NCBI RefSeq assembly: GCF_017676385.1
Contig: NZ_JAFFZN010000020.1
Coordinates: 1-64,000, forward strand
Reading direction: 5' to 3'
Source: Streptomyces spirodelae
Lineage (GTDB): Bacteria; Actinomycetota; Actinomycetes; Streptomycetales; Streptomycetaceae
DNA length: 64,000 bases
In this document: piece by piece, positions 48,531 to 56,757 of the stretch
Layout: each line of letters opens with the position of its first letter
How positions within the stretch are numbered: position 1 is the stretch's first letter
Made by a program: the position numbers and the translations under genes
The notes under the pieces: model-generated
What the model was told of the DNA's origin: nothing
The model's database searches: none
The model's input: the letters and a program-made list of their open reading frames with translations, nothing else

Positions 48531-48890
48531 ATGGCGCGCATTCGCGTGGGGCTGCTGCCGTCCACGATGTTCATGGTCGGCACGCTGCCGGTGCCGAAGA
48601 TCGCGGACCAGGAGACGGGCAAGATCGCTCAGGACCGTGACACCGGTGAGGACCTGTTCACGCTGACGGTCTTCCTCATGGAGGACGGCCGTGCGGAGCA
48701 GATGAAGATCACCGTTCCGAAGTCGGGACTGCCGGACGGCCTGAACCTGGGCATCCCGGTCCGGCCCGTGGACCTGTTCGCCATCCCGTGGGCCCGGATC
48801 TTCAATGGCCAGCTCTCCGACGGGATCGCCTACCGGGCTAGCTCGCTTGAGCTGACTGCCGCCCCGCAGCTCGGGGAGGCGGGCCAGTGA
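48531..48890 (+). CDS. SCO3933-type AICE regulatory protein (AICE 2)
   Basis: A 119-residue protein from ATG at 48531 behind GGGAAG. It is a counterpart of 37603 in AICE 1, with RVGLLPSTMFMVGTLPVPKI, ADQETGKIAQDRDTGEDLFT, VFLMEDGRAEQMKITVPKSG and IPWARIFNGQLSDGIAYRAS. It is the first gene of the transfer-replication operon. Its TGA overlaps the GTG start of the FtsK-like gene, so the two are coupled. Mechanism unknown. Confidence 0.82.
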   Translation: MARIRVGLLPSTMFMVGTLPVPKIADQETGKIAQDRDTGEDLFTLTVFLMEDGRAEQMKITVPKSGLPDGLNLGIPVRPVDLFAIPWARIFNGQLSDGIAYRASSLELTAAPQLGEAGQ

Positions 48891-50266
48891 GGGCGGCTGA
48901 CCTGGCCGGGGCAGTCCTGGCTCTGAGCGCCATATGGGCGCTGTGGTGGATGGTGCGCTACGTACGGGCCGACCGGATGACGCGGGCGAGCATCCGTCAG
49001 GCAGTCCGGGTCCGTTTCGGCTGGCGACGGCTGGCTCCGATGGCGGGGCTGTCGGTGCAGGACAAGACGCCTCCAGCGGTGGTGATCTCGCAGGACGGCA
49101 AGGTTCCCAAGCCTCGGGTGATCACCCCCAAGATCAAGGTCCGTCCGGACCGTTACGGGGTCGTGGTCCGTGCGGCGTGTGTGCCGAAGGTGAGTCTGGC
49201 CGAGTTCCAGAAGGCGGCGCCGTACCTGGCGGATGCCTGGCGGTGTACGCGCGTCTCGGTCCTGCCCGACAAGCCGGGACAGCTCATCGTCCGTGGCGTG
49301 CGGGTGGACCCGCTCATCGTGCCCACTGAGCACGTCCCGACCGGGGAAGTGCCGGAAGAGCTGGCTCGGTGGCACCTGGGGCTGGATGAGTACGCCCAGC
49401 CGGTGAGCGTGGACCTGTCGGACGTGCCCGGCGTCACCGTCGCCGGTCTGCCCGGCTTCGGGAAAACCTCGCTGGTCAATCGGTTCATCTGCGACACCGC
49501 GCCCTCGGCTGCGGTGCAGTTCGCCTTCGCGGACGGCAAGGTGACCTCCTCCCACGAGGGCGACTACGCCGATCTGGCACAGCGGGCGTTCGCCTTCGTC
49601 GGTGACGACCTGGCCGACGCGAACGCGCTCTTCAAGCGGCTGGTGGAGCTGCGGCGGGCCCGGTCGGCGGCCATCCGGGATGTGCTCGGGGTCAAGAACA
49701 TGTGGCACGTCGGGCCCTCGGACGCCTGGCCGCTGGTCGTGCTGGTCGTGGATGAGGCGCATACCTACTTCCGCGACTACAAGGGTTCGGACACGCAGAC
49801 GAAGAAGCTCGCCGCGCTGGCGGCCGAGAATGCCCGGCTGGTGGAGGACCTGGTGAAGAAGGGCCGCAGCGTCGGCATGCTGGTGATCATCGCAACGCAG
49901 AAGGCGACCGGCGACGCCATTCCCACCTTCATCCGGGATGTGTGCCCGGTGGGCCTGTCCTTCGCGCAGAAGACCGCTGAAGCGGCGGTCGTCGCCCTTG
50001 GTGAAGACATCCGCAACTGGCCGGACGCCAACCCGACCGCTCTTCAGGACCCGGCCTACGTCGGGGTGGCTTCCATGGCTCACCAGGGCCGTCCGGGCTT
50101 CGCCCGCATCCGCACTCCCTACGTGGCCGACTCGGACGCGGCCCGTATCGCCACCGACACCGCCCATCTGACCCGCGACCCGACCGAACTCCTTCACGCG
50201 CTCGCCGGTCCGAGCGTCCTGCTACGGGACCGGCTCATGAAGGACGACGGCGCGGAAGCGGCCTGA
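48887..50266 (+). CDS. FtsK/SpoIIIE-type DNA translocase (TraB-like), AICE 2
   Basis: A 459-residue hexameric-type ATPase for conjugal DNA transfer. It has one N-terminal TM helix (LAGAVLALSAIWALWWMVRY). Walker A is VAGLPGFGKTSLVNRFI (near residue 190), Walker B is VVLVVDEAHTYFRDYKG, then SVGMLVIIATQKATGDAIPT with the sensor Gln and FARIRTPYVADSDAARIATD near the C-terminus. GTG start overlapping the previous stop. It would pump double-stranded DNA, guided by a cis site such as the repeated octamers discussed above; that link is inference. Confidence 0.9.
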   Translation: MRAADLAGAVLALSAIWALWWMVRYVRADRMTRASIRQAVRVRFGWRRLAPMAGLSVQDKTPPAVVISQDGKVPKPRVITPKIKVRPDRYGVVVRAACVPKVSLAEFQKAAPYLADAWRCTRVSVLPDKPGQLIVRGVRVDPLIVPTEHVPTGEVPEELARWHLGLDEYAQPVSVDLSDVPGVTVAGLPGFGKTSLVNRFICDTAPSAAVQFAFADGKVTSSHEGDYADLAQRAFAFVGDDLADANALFKRLVELRRARSAAIRDVLGVKNMWHVGPSDAWPLVVLVVDEAHTYFRDYKGSDTQTKKLAALAAENARLVEDLVKKGRSVGMLVIIATQKATGDAIPTFIRDVCPVGLSFAQKTAEAAVVALGEDIRNWPDANPTALQDPAYVGVASMAHQGRPGFARIRTPYVADSDAARIATDTAHLTRDPTELLHALAGPSVLLRDRLMKDDGAEAA

Positions 50267-50311
50267 CCCTCGCCTCGACCCAATAACGCAGCGAAAGGAG
50301 GTGACACCTCC

Positions 50312-50956
50312 ATGGCAGAGAACCGGATCACTCAGCGCACGGTGGTCGTGGTCATGGGCATCATCGCGGGCATGGCGTTCGTCTTCTCCTTCGGCAACGT
50401 CTGGGCCCTCGCCCTCCGCCTCGGTGTCCCCGGACCCATCGCGCCGCTGATCGCCCCGATGGTCGACCTGTCGGTGACCGGCCTCCTGGTGGCTCTCTGG
50501 TACCTGTCGCTGCGCGGCGTTCCCGCTGACCAGCTCAAGGGCGCCACGCGCCTCATGCACCTGTCCGGCCTCCTGACGCTGGCCCTCAACGTCGCTGAAC
50601 CCATCCTCGCCGGACACTACGGCCGCGCTGCCGTCGACACCGTGGCGCCCGTGCTCCTCCTCGGCTGGGGAGCGGTGGGCCCGCAACTCCTGCGCCACCT
50701 TCACGCCGTGACTCGGCCGGCGCCTGCGCCCGAACCGGCTGAAGAGTCCGTAACCGCCCCTGCTCCACCACCGGCCCCCGCCCAGCACAAGGAAGCGCCC
50801 GCTGCGGTGCCTGAGCCGCTGATGGAAGCGGCCCGCTCCATCGCCGCCAGCTACCTGTCCGAACACGGCCGACCGATCACAGCCGGGCAGTTGCGGACCC
50901 GGCTCGGCGTCGCGCTGCCGCTGGCCGCCGCCGCGCACGCCCGTCTCACGACCTGA
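50312..50956 (+). CDS. DUF2637 / SpdB2-like transfer membrane protein, AICE 2
   Basis: A 214-residue protein from ATG at 50312 with AAAGGAGG upstream. Four TM helices (TVVVVMGIIAGMAFVFSFGN, APLIAPMVDLSVTGLLVALW, LMHLSGLLTLALNVAEPILA, VAPVLLLGWGAVGPQLLRHL), a Pro/Glu linker and a C-terminal winged-helix-like part (EAARSIAASYLSEHGRPITA, GQLRTRLGVALPLAAAAHAR). Same family as 39412. In AICE 2 it is directly followed by rep, whereas AICE 1 has three small spread genes here. Confidence 0.87.
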   Translation: MAENRITQRTVVVVMGIIAGMAFVFSFGNVWALALRLGVPGPIAPLIAPMVDLSVTGLLVALWYLSLRGVPADQLKGATRLMHLSGLLTLALNVAEPILAGHYGRAAVDTVAPVLLLGWGAVGPQLLRHLHAVTRPAPAPEPAEESVTAPAPPPAPAQHKEAPAAVPEPLMEAARSIAASYLSEHGRPITAGQLRTRLGVALPLAAAAHARLTT

Positions 50957-51086
50957 CCACTCCGCCGCACGTTACGGCTCCTCCTCTCCTCCACTGCCCG
51001 ACCGGGCGCGGTCCGTCATGCCCTGGGCCGCGCCCCGGTCCTCCCCTGGGCTGCCCAGGGCCTTCGTGAAAGGACACGTCTCCCCC

Positions 51087-52553
51087 GTGAACGACCGTCC
51101 GTCCCTGCGCCACCTGGCGAGCCTGGCCCTCCGGGACCTCATCGGGCTCGCCCAGCGGCCGGACTTCGACCGAGTACAGGACCAGATCCGCCAAGTCCGC
51201 GGCTGCACCCACCCGGTCAACCTCGTCGGCGGAACAGCCACCCTCGACGCCGATACGCGCACCGTTCTGCGGTCCTACTCGACGGCCGACGAACCGACCG
51301 GACGCCTGTTGACTGCCTGCGGTAACCGCCGCGCCTCGCGCTGCCCGTCCTGCTCACGTCTCTACGCGGCCGACACCTACCACTTGATCAAGGCCGGGCT
51401 GTCCGGCGGCAAGGCCGTGCCCGAGACTGTTCGCGAACATCCCCGCGTCTTCGCGACCCTCACCGCCCCGTCCTTCGGGCCGGTGCACAACCGCCGCACC
51501 ACCGACGCGGGCAAGACCCTGCCCTGCCGATGCGGCACCGTCCACACCACGGATGACCCAGAGCTGGGCACGCCGCTGGACCCGGCCAGCTACGACTACT
51601 CCGGCGCCGTGCTGTGGAACGCACACGCTGGCGCTCTCTGGGCCCGCTTCACGACCTACCTGCGCCGCGAACTGGCCGCCCACCTGGGCATGACACAGAA
51701 GGCGCTGAACGCAGCACTCAAGGTCTCTTTCGCCAAGGTGGCCGAGTACCAGAAGCGCGGCCTGGTCCACTTCCACGCCGTGATCCGCCTCGACGGACCC
51801 GACGGCCACACCGACGCACCGCCGACATGGGCCACCACTGACGCACTCACACATGCGATCACCAGCGCAGCCGAACGCTCCGTTCTGACGGTCGCTTCCG
51901 ACGCCATCGGGGAACGCGAACTGCGCTGGGGTGCCCAACTCGACATCCGGGAGATCGCAGCCCTGGGCGACGGCGAACTGACCGATCAGAAGGTTGCCGC
52001 CTACGTCGCCAAGTACGCCACCAAGAGCGCCGAAGCCTCCGGCACCGTCGACCGCCCGTTGCGCTGCCGCCACTGCACCGGTCACGGCTACGTCACCGGC
52101 CCGGACGGCTTCCGCGACCTGTGCGGCGACTGCGACGGCACCGGCCAGTCCGAACCCATCGCCCTGCTGCCCGTGCACCGCCACGCACGCCAGATGATCC
52201 GCACCGCCTGGGCCCTCGGCCACCTGCCGGAATTCGCAGACCTCAAGCTCTGGCGCTGGGCTCACATGCTCGGCTTCCGGGGCCACTTCTCCAGCAAATC
52301 CCACCGCTACTCCACCACCCTCGGCGCTCTCCGCGACATCCGCCGCGCCTGGCGAACAGCTCAGGCACAACCGGCCGGCGCACCCCCGGAAACCGAGGAC
52401 GACGAAACCACCCTCGTCGTCTCCCACTGGAAGTACCTGGCCTCCGGCTACAGCCCCGGCGAAGAACTCATCGCCGCCCAGGTCCGCCACGACATCGCTC
52501 TTGCCCGCGACGAAGACCAACGCCGCAAGACGGAAGGAGACCCATGGCTGTGA
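51087..52553 (+). CDS. RepSA-type replication initiator, AICE 2
   Basis: A 488-residue HUH rolling-circle initiator, intact. HxH motif LVHFHAVIRLDGPDG near residue 230 and catalytic Tyr motif VAAYVAKYATKSAE near residue 310. Between the Tyr motif and the final domain is a DnaJ-like zinc module with two CxxCxGxG copies, CRHCTGHGYVTGPDG and LCGDCDGTGQS. Other Cys pairs (CPSC, CRCG) occur earlier. The closing HMLGFRGHFSSKSHRYSTTL is shared with AICE 1. The start is GTG at 51087; GTG at 51066 is an alternative. Confidence 0.9.
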   Translation: MNDRPSLRHLASLALRDLIGLAQRPDFDRVQDQIRQVRGCTHPVNLVGGTATLDADTRTVLRSYSTADEPTGRLLTACGNRRASRCPSCSRLYAADTYHLIKAGLSGGKAVPETVREHPRVFATLTAPSFGPVHNRRTTDAGKTLPCRCGTVHTTDDPELGTPLDPASYDYSGAVLWNAHAGALWARFTTYLRRELAAHLGMTQKALNAALKVSFAKVAEYQKRGLVHFHAVIRLDGPDGHTDAPPTWATTDALTHAITSAAERSVLTVASDAIGERELRWGAQLDIREIAALGDGELTDQKVAAYVAKYATKSAEASGTVDRPLRCRHCTGHGYVTGPDGFRDLCGDCDGTGQSEPIALLPVHRHARQMIRTAWALGHLPEFADLKLWRWAHMLGFRGHFSSKSHRYSTTLGALRDIRRAWRTAQAQPAGAPPETEDDETTLVVSHWKYLASGYSPGEELIAAQVRHDIALARDEDQRRKTEGDPWL

Positions 52554-52732
52554 CTACCGGCCTGCTCAACGTCGACCAAGTCGCCGCACGGCTCCAGGTG
52601 AGCCGCTGGACGGTCTACAACCTGATCCGCTCCCGCGAACTGGCCTCCTTCACCATCGGCCGCTGCCGCCGCATCGCCGAGTCCGCACTGCACGACTACA
52701 TCTCACGACAGACCGAACGGGAGGCTGCCTGA
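52544..52732 (+). CDS. xis: Excisionase, AICE 2
   Basis: A 62-residue MerR/excisionase HTH protein (LLNVDQVAARLQVSRWTVYN, LIRSRELASFTIGRCRRIAE, LHDYISRQTEREAA). ATG at 52544 overlaps the end of rep by 10 bp, and its stop shares a base with the int start (TGATG). Same coupled rep-xis-int order as AICE 1, but the HTH is of a different sequence subtype from the AICE 1 Xis. Confidence 0.9.
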   Translation: MAVTTGLLNVDQVAARLQVSRWTVYNLIRSRELASFTIGRCRRIAESALHDYISRQTEREAA

Positions 52733-53982
52733 TGGCCAAGGCCAAGAGGAACGTCAACGGTGAAGGCACCATCTACCAGCGCAAGGACGGGCGCTGGGAG
52801 GGCATTGCCTACGTCCTGGCCACGGATGGCACGTATAAGCGCCGCAGCGTCTACGGCAGGACCTGGGAGGACGCGCACGACAAGCTCACCCGGCTCAAGG
52901 CCAACTCGCACAGCGGCCTACCTATAGCCGCGAGCAAGATGACGCTGAGCGAGTACCTGACGTACTGGCTCACGCACGTTGCCAAGGTCAAGGTCCGCAA
53001 GACCACCTACGTCAACTACGAGTCCTGGGTGCGCAACTACATCGCGCCGGGCCTCGGCAAGAAGAAGCTCGGGCGCCTGTCGGCCCGCGACATCCGGGCC
53101 TTCCTCCTGAAGACAGCCCAGACCTGCCAGTGCTGCGCCCAGGGCAAGGACAAGAAGCGCCCCAAGGCCAAACAGCGCTGCTGCGCCCTCGGCAAGTGCT
53201 GCCAGAAGACTCCGTCGGACCGAACCGTGCGCATCCTGCTCGCTCTCCTCCGGACAGCGCTTCAGCACGCCGTGCGCGAAGACGAGATCCCCCGGAACGT
53301 CGCCAAGAATGTGGAGCTGGGCATGGGCACGATGCGCGAGATCGAACCACTCACTGCCGCCGAGGGGCGACAGCTCCTGGCCGCTGCCCGGGGCAATCGA
53401 CTGTGGGCCGCGTACGAACTGGCCGTACGGCTCGGCCTGCGGCGCGGTGAGCTGCTTGGTCTCCGGTGGGAAGACGTGGACCTGGACAAGGGCGTGCTGA
53501 CCGTGCGGCAAACGCTTCAGCGCGTCGGCGGCGAGTTGGTCATCGTTCCGCCGAAGACCCAGAAGTCGGCCCGCCGAATCCCGCTCCCGCCCGAGTGCGT
53601 CACGGCGCTCCGCGCCCAGGGGACTCAGCAGCTCACGGACAAGCGGCTTGCGGGGGACAAGTGGCGGGACGACGGAAGCGGGCTGATCTTCACGACGAAG
53701 TACGGGACCCCGATCGAGCCGCGCAACCTGAACCGCTCGTTCGCGGCTCTGACGTCCCGCGCCGGGGTCCGCAAGGTCCGCTTTCACGACCTGCGGCACA
53801 CCTGCGCCTCGCTGCTGCACGAGCAGGGCGCCAGCGCCCGGACGATCATGCAGGTACTCGGGCACAGCTCGATCCGGGTGACCATGGACATCTACACCTT
53901 CGTGCGCCTCGACGAGCAGCGCGACGCGATCGGACGGCTCGGGGATGCCCTCAGCGGGGACGACGAGCCCGACGATTCGTGA
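52732..53982 (+). CDS. int: Tyrosine integrase, AICE 2
   Basis: A 416-residue recombinase. It has an arm-binding N-terminus (NGEGTIYQRKDGRWEGIAYV), a core-binding domain with the Cys-rich insert TCQCCAQGKDKKRPKAKQRC plus CALGKCC, and a catalytic domain. Box I is LAVRLGLRRGELLGLRW, box II is FHDLRHTCASLL (canonical HxxRH), and the end is VLGHSSIRVTMDIYTFV with His and the nucleophile Tyr. All active-site residues are present, unlike the AICE 1 enzyme, which has a substitution. It targets the tRNA-Thr 3' end. Confidence 0.94.
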   Translation: MAKAKRNVNGEGTIYQRKDGRWEGIAYVLATDGTYKRRSVYGRTWEDAHDKLTRLKANSHSGLPIAASKMTLSEYLTYWLTHVAKVKVRKTTYVNYESWVRNYIAPGLGKKKLGRLSARDIRAFLLKTAQTCQCCAQGKDKKRPKAKQRCCALGKCCQKTPSDRTVRILLALLRTALQHAVREDEIPRNVAKNVELGMGTMREIEPLTAAEGRQLLAAARGNRLWAAYELAVRLGLRRGELLGLRWEDVDLDKGVLTVRQTLQRVGGELVIVPPKTQKSARRIPLPPECVTALRAQGTQQLTDKRLAGDKWRDDGSGLIFTTKYGTPIEPRNLNRSFAALTSRAGVRKVRFHDLRHTCASLLHEQGASARTIMQVLGHSSIRVTMDIYTFVRLDEQRDAIGRLGDALSGDDEPDDS

Positions 53983-54098
53983 TCCGCTAAGGGCTCCCTG
54001 AACTTCCGGTTCTGGTGTCACCACCCGACCACATGATCAACCATCAAGGGCCTGACGTCTCACCGCCTACCGTGCACCAGCTCGTAAGGTGGACGACC

Positions 54099-54152
54099 AT
54101 GGACTCATATACATGCGGAATCCCCACAATCGCAGCGATCCGCGTCCTCTGA
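54099..54152 (+). CDS. Candidate 17-residue peptide
   Basis: An ATG at 54099, preceded by AAGGTGG at a good distance, opens MDSYTCGIPTIAAIRVL and stops at 54152. It is hydrophobic at the end, with one Cys. The short length gives little statistical support. It sits between int and the DUF6406-like gene, and might be a signalling or leader peptide, or chance. Confidence 0.25.
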   Translation: MDSYTCGIPTIAAIRVL

Positions 54153-54212
54153 CGAGCGAAGAGTTCAGAAAGTAGATCAAGAACCGCTACACGCTACTGG
54201 GAGTGAGTTGCC

Positions 54213-54476
54213 ATGACCGGCGACATCAGACTTCGGCAAGGTGTCCCCGGCCATTCGGGAAACGCCCGGTTCGTCGTCCGTCATCTCTGGGCTCCCGACG
54301 GCCGCCCACTCACGGTCTACCTCGTCGTCGTCGCTGACGGAGAACGCGAGGTCGAGCTGGCTCTGGGCGACACGTTCTCCGTCCGGGACGAGACCTGGCT
54401 CCTCGATCGCGTCGACGGCCTCGAAACCGATGACGGCTGGCGCGTCGTCCTGCGCAAGGTCGACCAGCACACCTAG
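54213..54476 (+). CDS. DUF6406-like small protein
   Basis: An 87-residue beta-rich protein from ATG at 54213: GDIRLRQGVPGHSGNARFVV, RHLWAPDGRPLTVYLVVVAD, EREVELALGDTFSVRDETWL, LDRVDGLETDDGWRVVLRKV. The arrangement fits the DUF6406 family of actinomycete proteins with unknown role. It lies between the integrase and the right att site, the usual cargo slot. Confidence 0.7.
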   Translation: MTGDIRLRQGVPGHSGNARFVVRHLWAPDGRPLTVYLVVVADGEREVELALGDTFSVRDETWLLDRVDGLETDDGWRVVLRKVDQHT

Positions 54477-54482
54477 GTCGGC

Positions 54483-54501
54483 TGCCGTCAAAACTGCCGT
54501 C
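54483..54501. repeat. TGCCGTC repeats, candidate integrase arm sites, AICE 2 right
   Basis: TGCCGTC at 54483 and 54495, spaced 12 bp like two of the copies at 44611 and 44623. They are 12 bp left of the tRNA terminator. Confidence 0.55.
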
Positions 54502-54512
54502 ATCGACACCAC

Positions 54513-54546
54513 AGAGGCCCCGTACCGAACCCGGTACGGGGCCTCT
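54513..54546 (-). terminator. tRNA-Thr terminator, AICE 2-derived variant
   Basis: AGAGGCCCCGTACCG / CGGTACGGGGCCTCT is a 15-bp perfect stem with a 4-nt loop, downstream of the minus-strand tRNA. Compared with att copies 1 and 2, both stem arms changed together (CATC / GATG to TACC / GGTA), so pairing is preserved. Confidence 0.88.
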
Positions 54547-54598
54547 GACCTGCGGAGCCGCCTGTCGGATTCGAACCGACGACCTTCTGTTTACAAGA
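54537..54598 (-). repeat. att copy 3: right end of the AICE array
   Basis: Sixty-two bp match att copy 2 (61 bp match copy 1), from the end of the terminator stem to position 54598. It lies within the intact tRNA-Thr. The right arm is the original chromosomal 5' half of the tRNA. Confidence 0.9.
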
Positions 54599-54629
54599 CA
54601 GATGCTCTAACCAGCTGAGCTAAGGCGGC
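54556..54629 (-). tRNA. tRNA-Thr (anticodon UGU)
   Basis: A 74-nt cloverleaf on the minus strand. The acceptor stem is GCCGCCU / AGGCGGC with discriminator U, and the D arm is UAGCUCAGCUGGUUAGAGC. The anticodon stem UCUGU / ACAGA encloses loop CUUGUAA, so the anticodon is UGU (reads ACA). The T arm is GUCGG-UUCGAAU-CCGAC. CCA is not encoded. Its 3' half is the attB core of both AICEs; the element sequence restores an intact gene. Confidence 0.96.
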
Positions 54630-54684
54630 GGGTGTCGTCGCTCGTGCAGTGTACCTGGGAGCTGGATCGTAATGCCTGGGGCTA

Positions 54685-54713
54685 CTGACAAAAGGGCAGG
54701 GAGAGGCTAGCGT
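54685..54713 (+). promoter_or_regulatory. msiK promoter candidate
   Basis: CTGACA (54685-54690) and TAGCGT (54708-54713) spaced 17 bp form a typical Streptomyces vegetative promoter. The distance to the msiK start is 81 bp. Confidence 0.6.
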
Positions 54714-54793
54714 CTCGGCAGGTTCACGCGGTGGACCACCTCCCTTTACGACGGATCGTCCGGCACGTACCTGCCGGTGAAGGAGAAGAGAAC

Positions 54794-55918
<1,125 letters not shown>

Positions 55919-55927
55919 GCGCAGCGT

Positions 55928-55963
55928 CTGAGCAGAGCGCAGCGACTGAGCAGAGCGCAGCGA
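55928..55963. repeat. 18-bp tandem repeat after msiK
   Basis: CTGAGCAGAGCGCAGCGA occurs twice exactly (55928-55945, 55946-55963), flanked by partial copies from about 55914 to 55977. It overlaps the end of the msiK region and has no obvious role. Confidence 0.8.
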
Positions 55964-56049
55964 CTGAGCGGAGCGGGTTCCGCACGTTTGCGGAGTTCCT
56001 GAGTTCTGCGGGTTTCGCGGTTCGCGGTTCCGCGCGTTCAGGGCGTTCA

Positions 56050-56078
56050 GGGCCGTGACGGTACCCCCGTCACGGCCC
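56050..56078 (+). terminator. Terminator after msiK
   Basis: Perfect 12-bp stem GGGCCGTGACGG / CCGTCACGGCCC with a TACCC loop, about 130 bp past the msiK stop and followed by TTCG. Confidence 0.82.
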
Positions 56079-56240
56079 TTCGACGTCACGGCCTTTCCCG
56101 GTCCCGAGCTGCCTCTGTCGCGGCCCCTGCCGCGCCCCGTTACCTCTTCCGTGCGATCTCCCTCGAACAACCCATTTTCCCGTCGCTCGATATGGTGACC
56201 AAATGTCGCCAAATCACTACCGGTCGCTACCATCACGGTC

Positions 56241-56678
56241 GTGAACCACGCAGCCCGCCGTATCGGCCGATCCCTCGCCCTCGTACTCCCGGTCGTGCTC
56301 GTCCTGTCCGGGACCCTCGCCGTCACGCACGTCCCGTGGGCGCCAGCGCCCGCGGACTCTCCGGTTCTCGCCTCCTCGGCGCACAAGGCGTCGGCGCGTA
56401 CCGCCTCGACGCCCGCCGGGCCGACGGCGCACCGGGATCCGGAGGACGTGCTCCGCGACCGGCTCATCGCCGAACTCCAGGAGCAGGACCCGGGAGTAGC
56501 GCTGAGCAGCCTGCAACGTGCCATCACCCGGAAGCCGTCACTGGCCCGCCACTGCGTCGCGATCGCGCGGGCGCTCGGCAAGGCCGCCGTCCACAAGTAC
56601 GGTGCCCAGCGCGCCCAGCGGTTCTCGCGGCCCGTCTGCGACACATCCTTCGCCTCCGGCGTCGCCCAACTGAGCTGA
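56241..56678 (+). CDS. Secreted or membrane-anchored hypothetical protein
   Basis: A 145-residue protein from GTG at 56241. It has an N-terminal signal or anchor (RRIGRSLALVLPVVLVLSGT, then LAVTHVP), an Ala/Pro/Ser-rich linker and a helical C-terminal part (DVLRDRLIAELQEQDPGVAL, LARHCVAIARALGKAAVHKY) with two Cys residues that could form a disulfide. No known domain. The length and position are typical of small conserved Streptomyces proteins. Confidence 0.72.
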   Translation: MNHAARRIGRSLALVLPVVLVLSGTLAVTHVPWAPAPADSPVLASSAHKASARTASTPAGPTAHRDPEDVLRDRLIAELQEQDPGVALSSLQRAITRKPSLARHCVAIARALGKAAVHKYGAQRAQRFSRPVCDTSFASGVAQLS

Positions 56679-56757
56679 CACAGCCGGGACAGCCGGGACA
56701 GCCGAGATCAGGGGGTGTGCCGCCCAGGACGTGCTTCGCGCGCATAGGCTGCGGCAC

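Larger units (their letters stand above)
44440..54598. mobile_element. AICE 2: integrative and conjugative element in tRNA-Thr (right copy)
   Basis: This element of about 10.1 kb lies between att copy 2 and the intact tRNA-Thr at 54556. It has Nudix and XRE-TPR genes, a KorSA-like GntR repressor, SCO3933-type, FtsK and SpdB2-like genes, an intact rep, xis and int. It looks complete and functional, with no broken genes, and lacks the small spread genes found in AICE 1. Its integrase reads toward the tRNA. It carries its own tRNA terminator variant at the right end. Confidence 0.87.
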
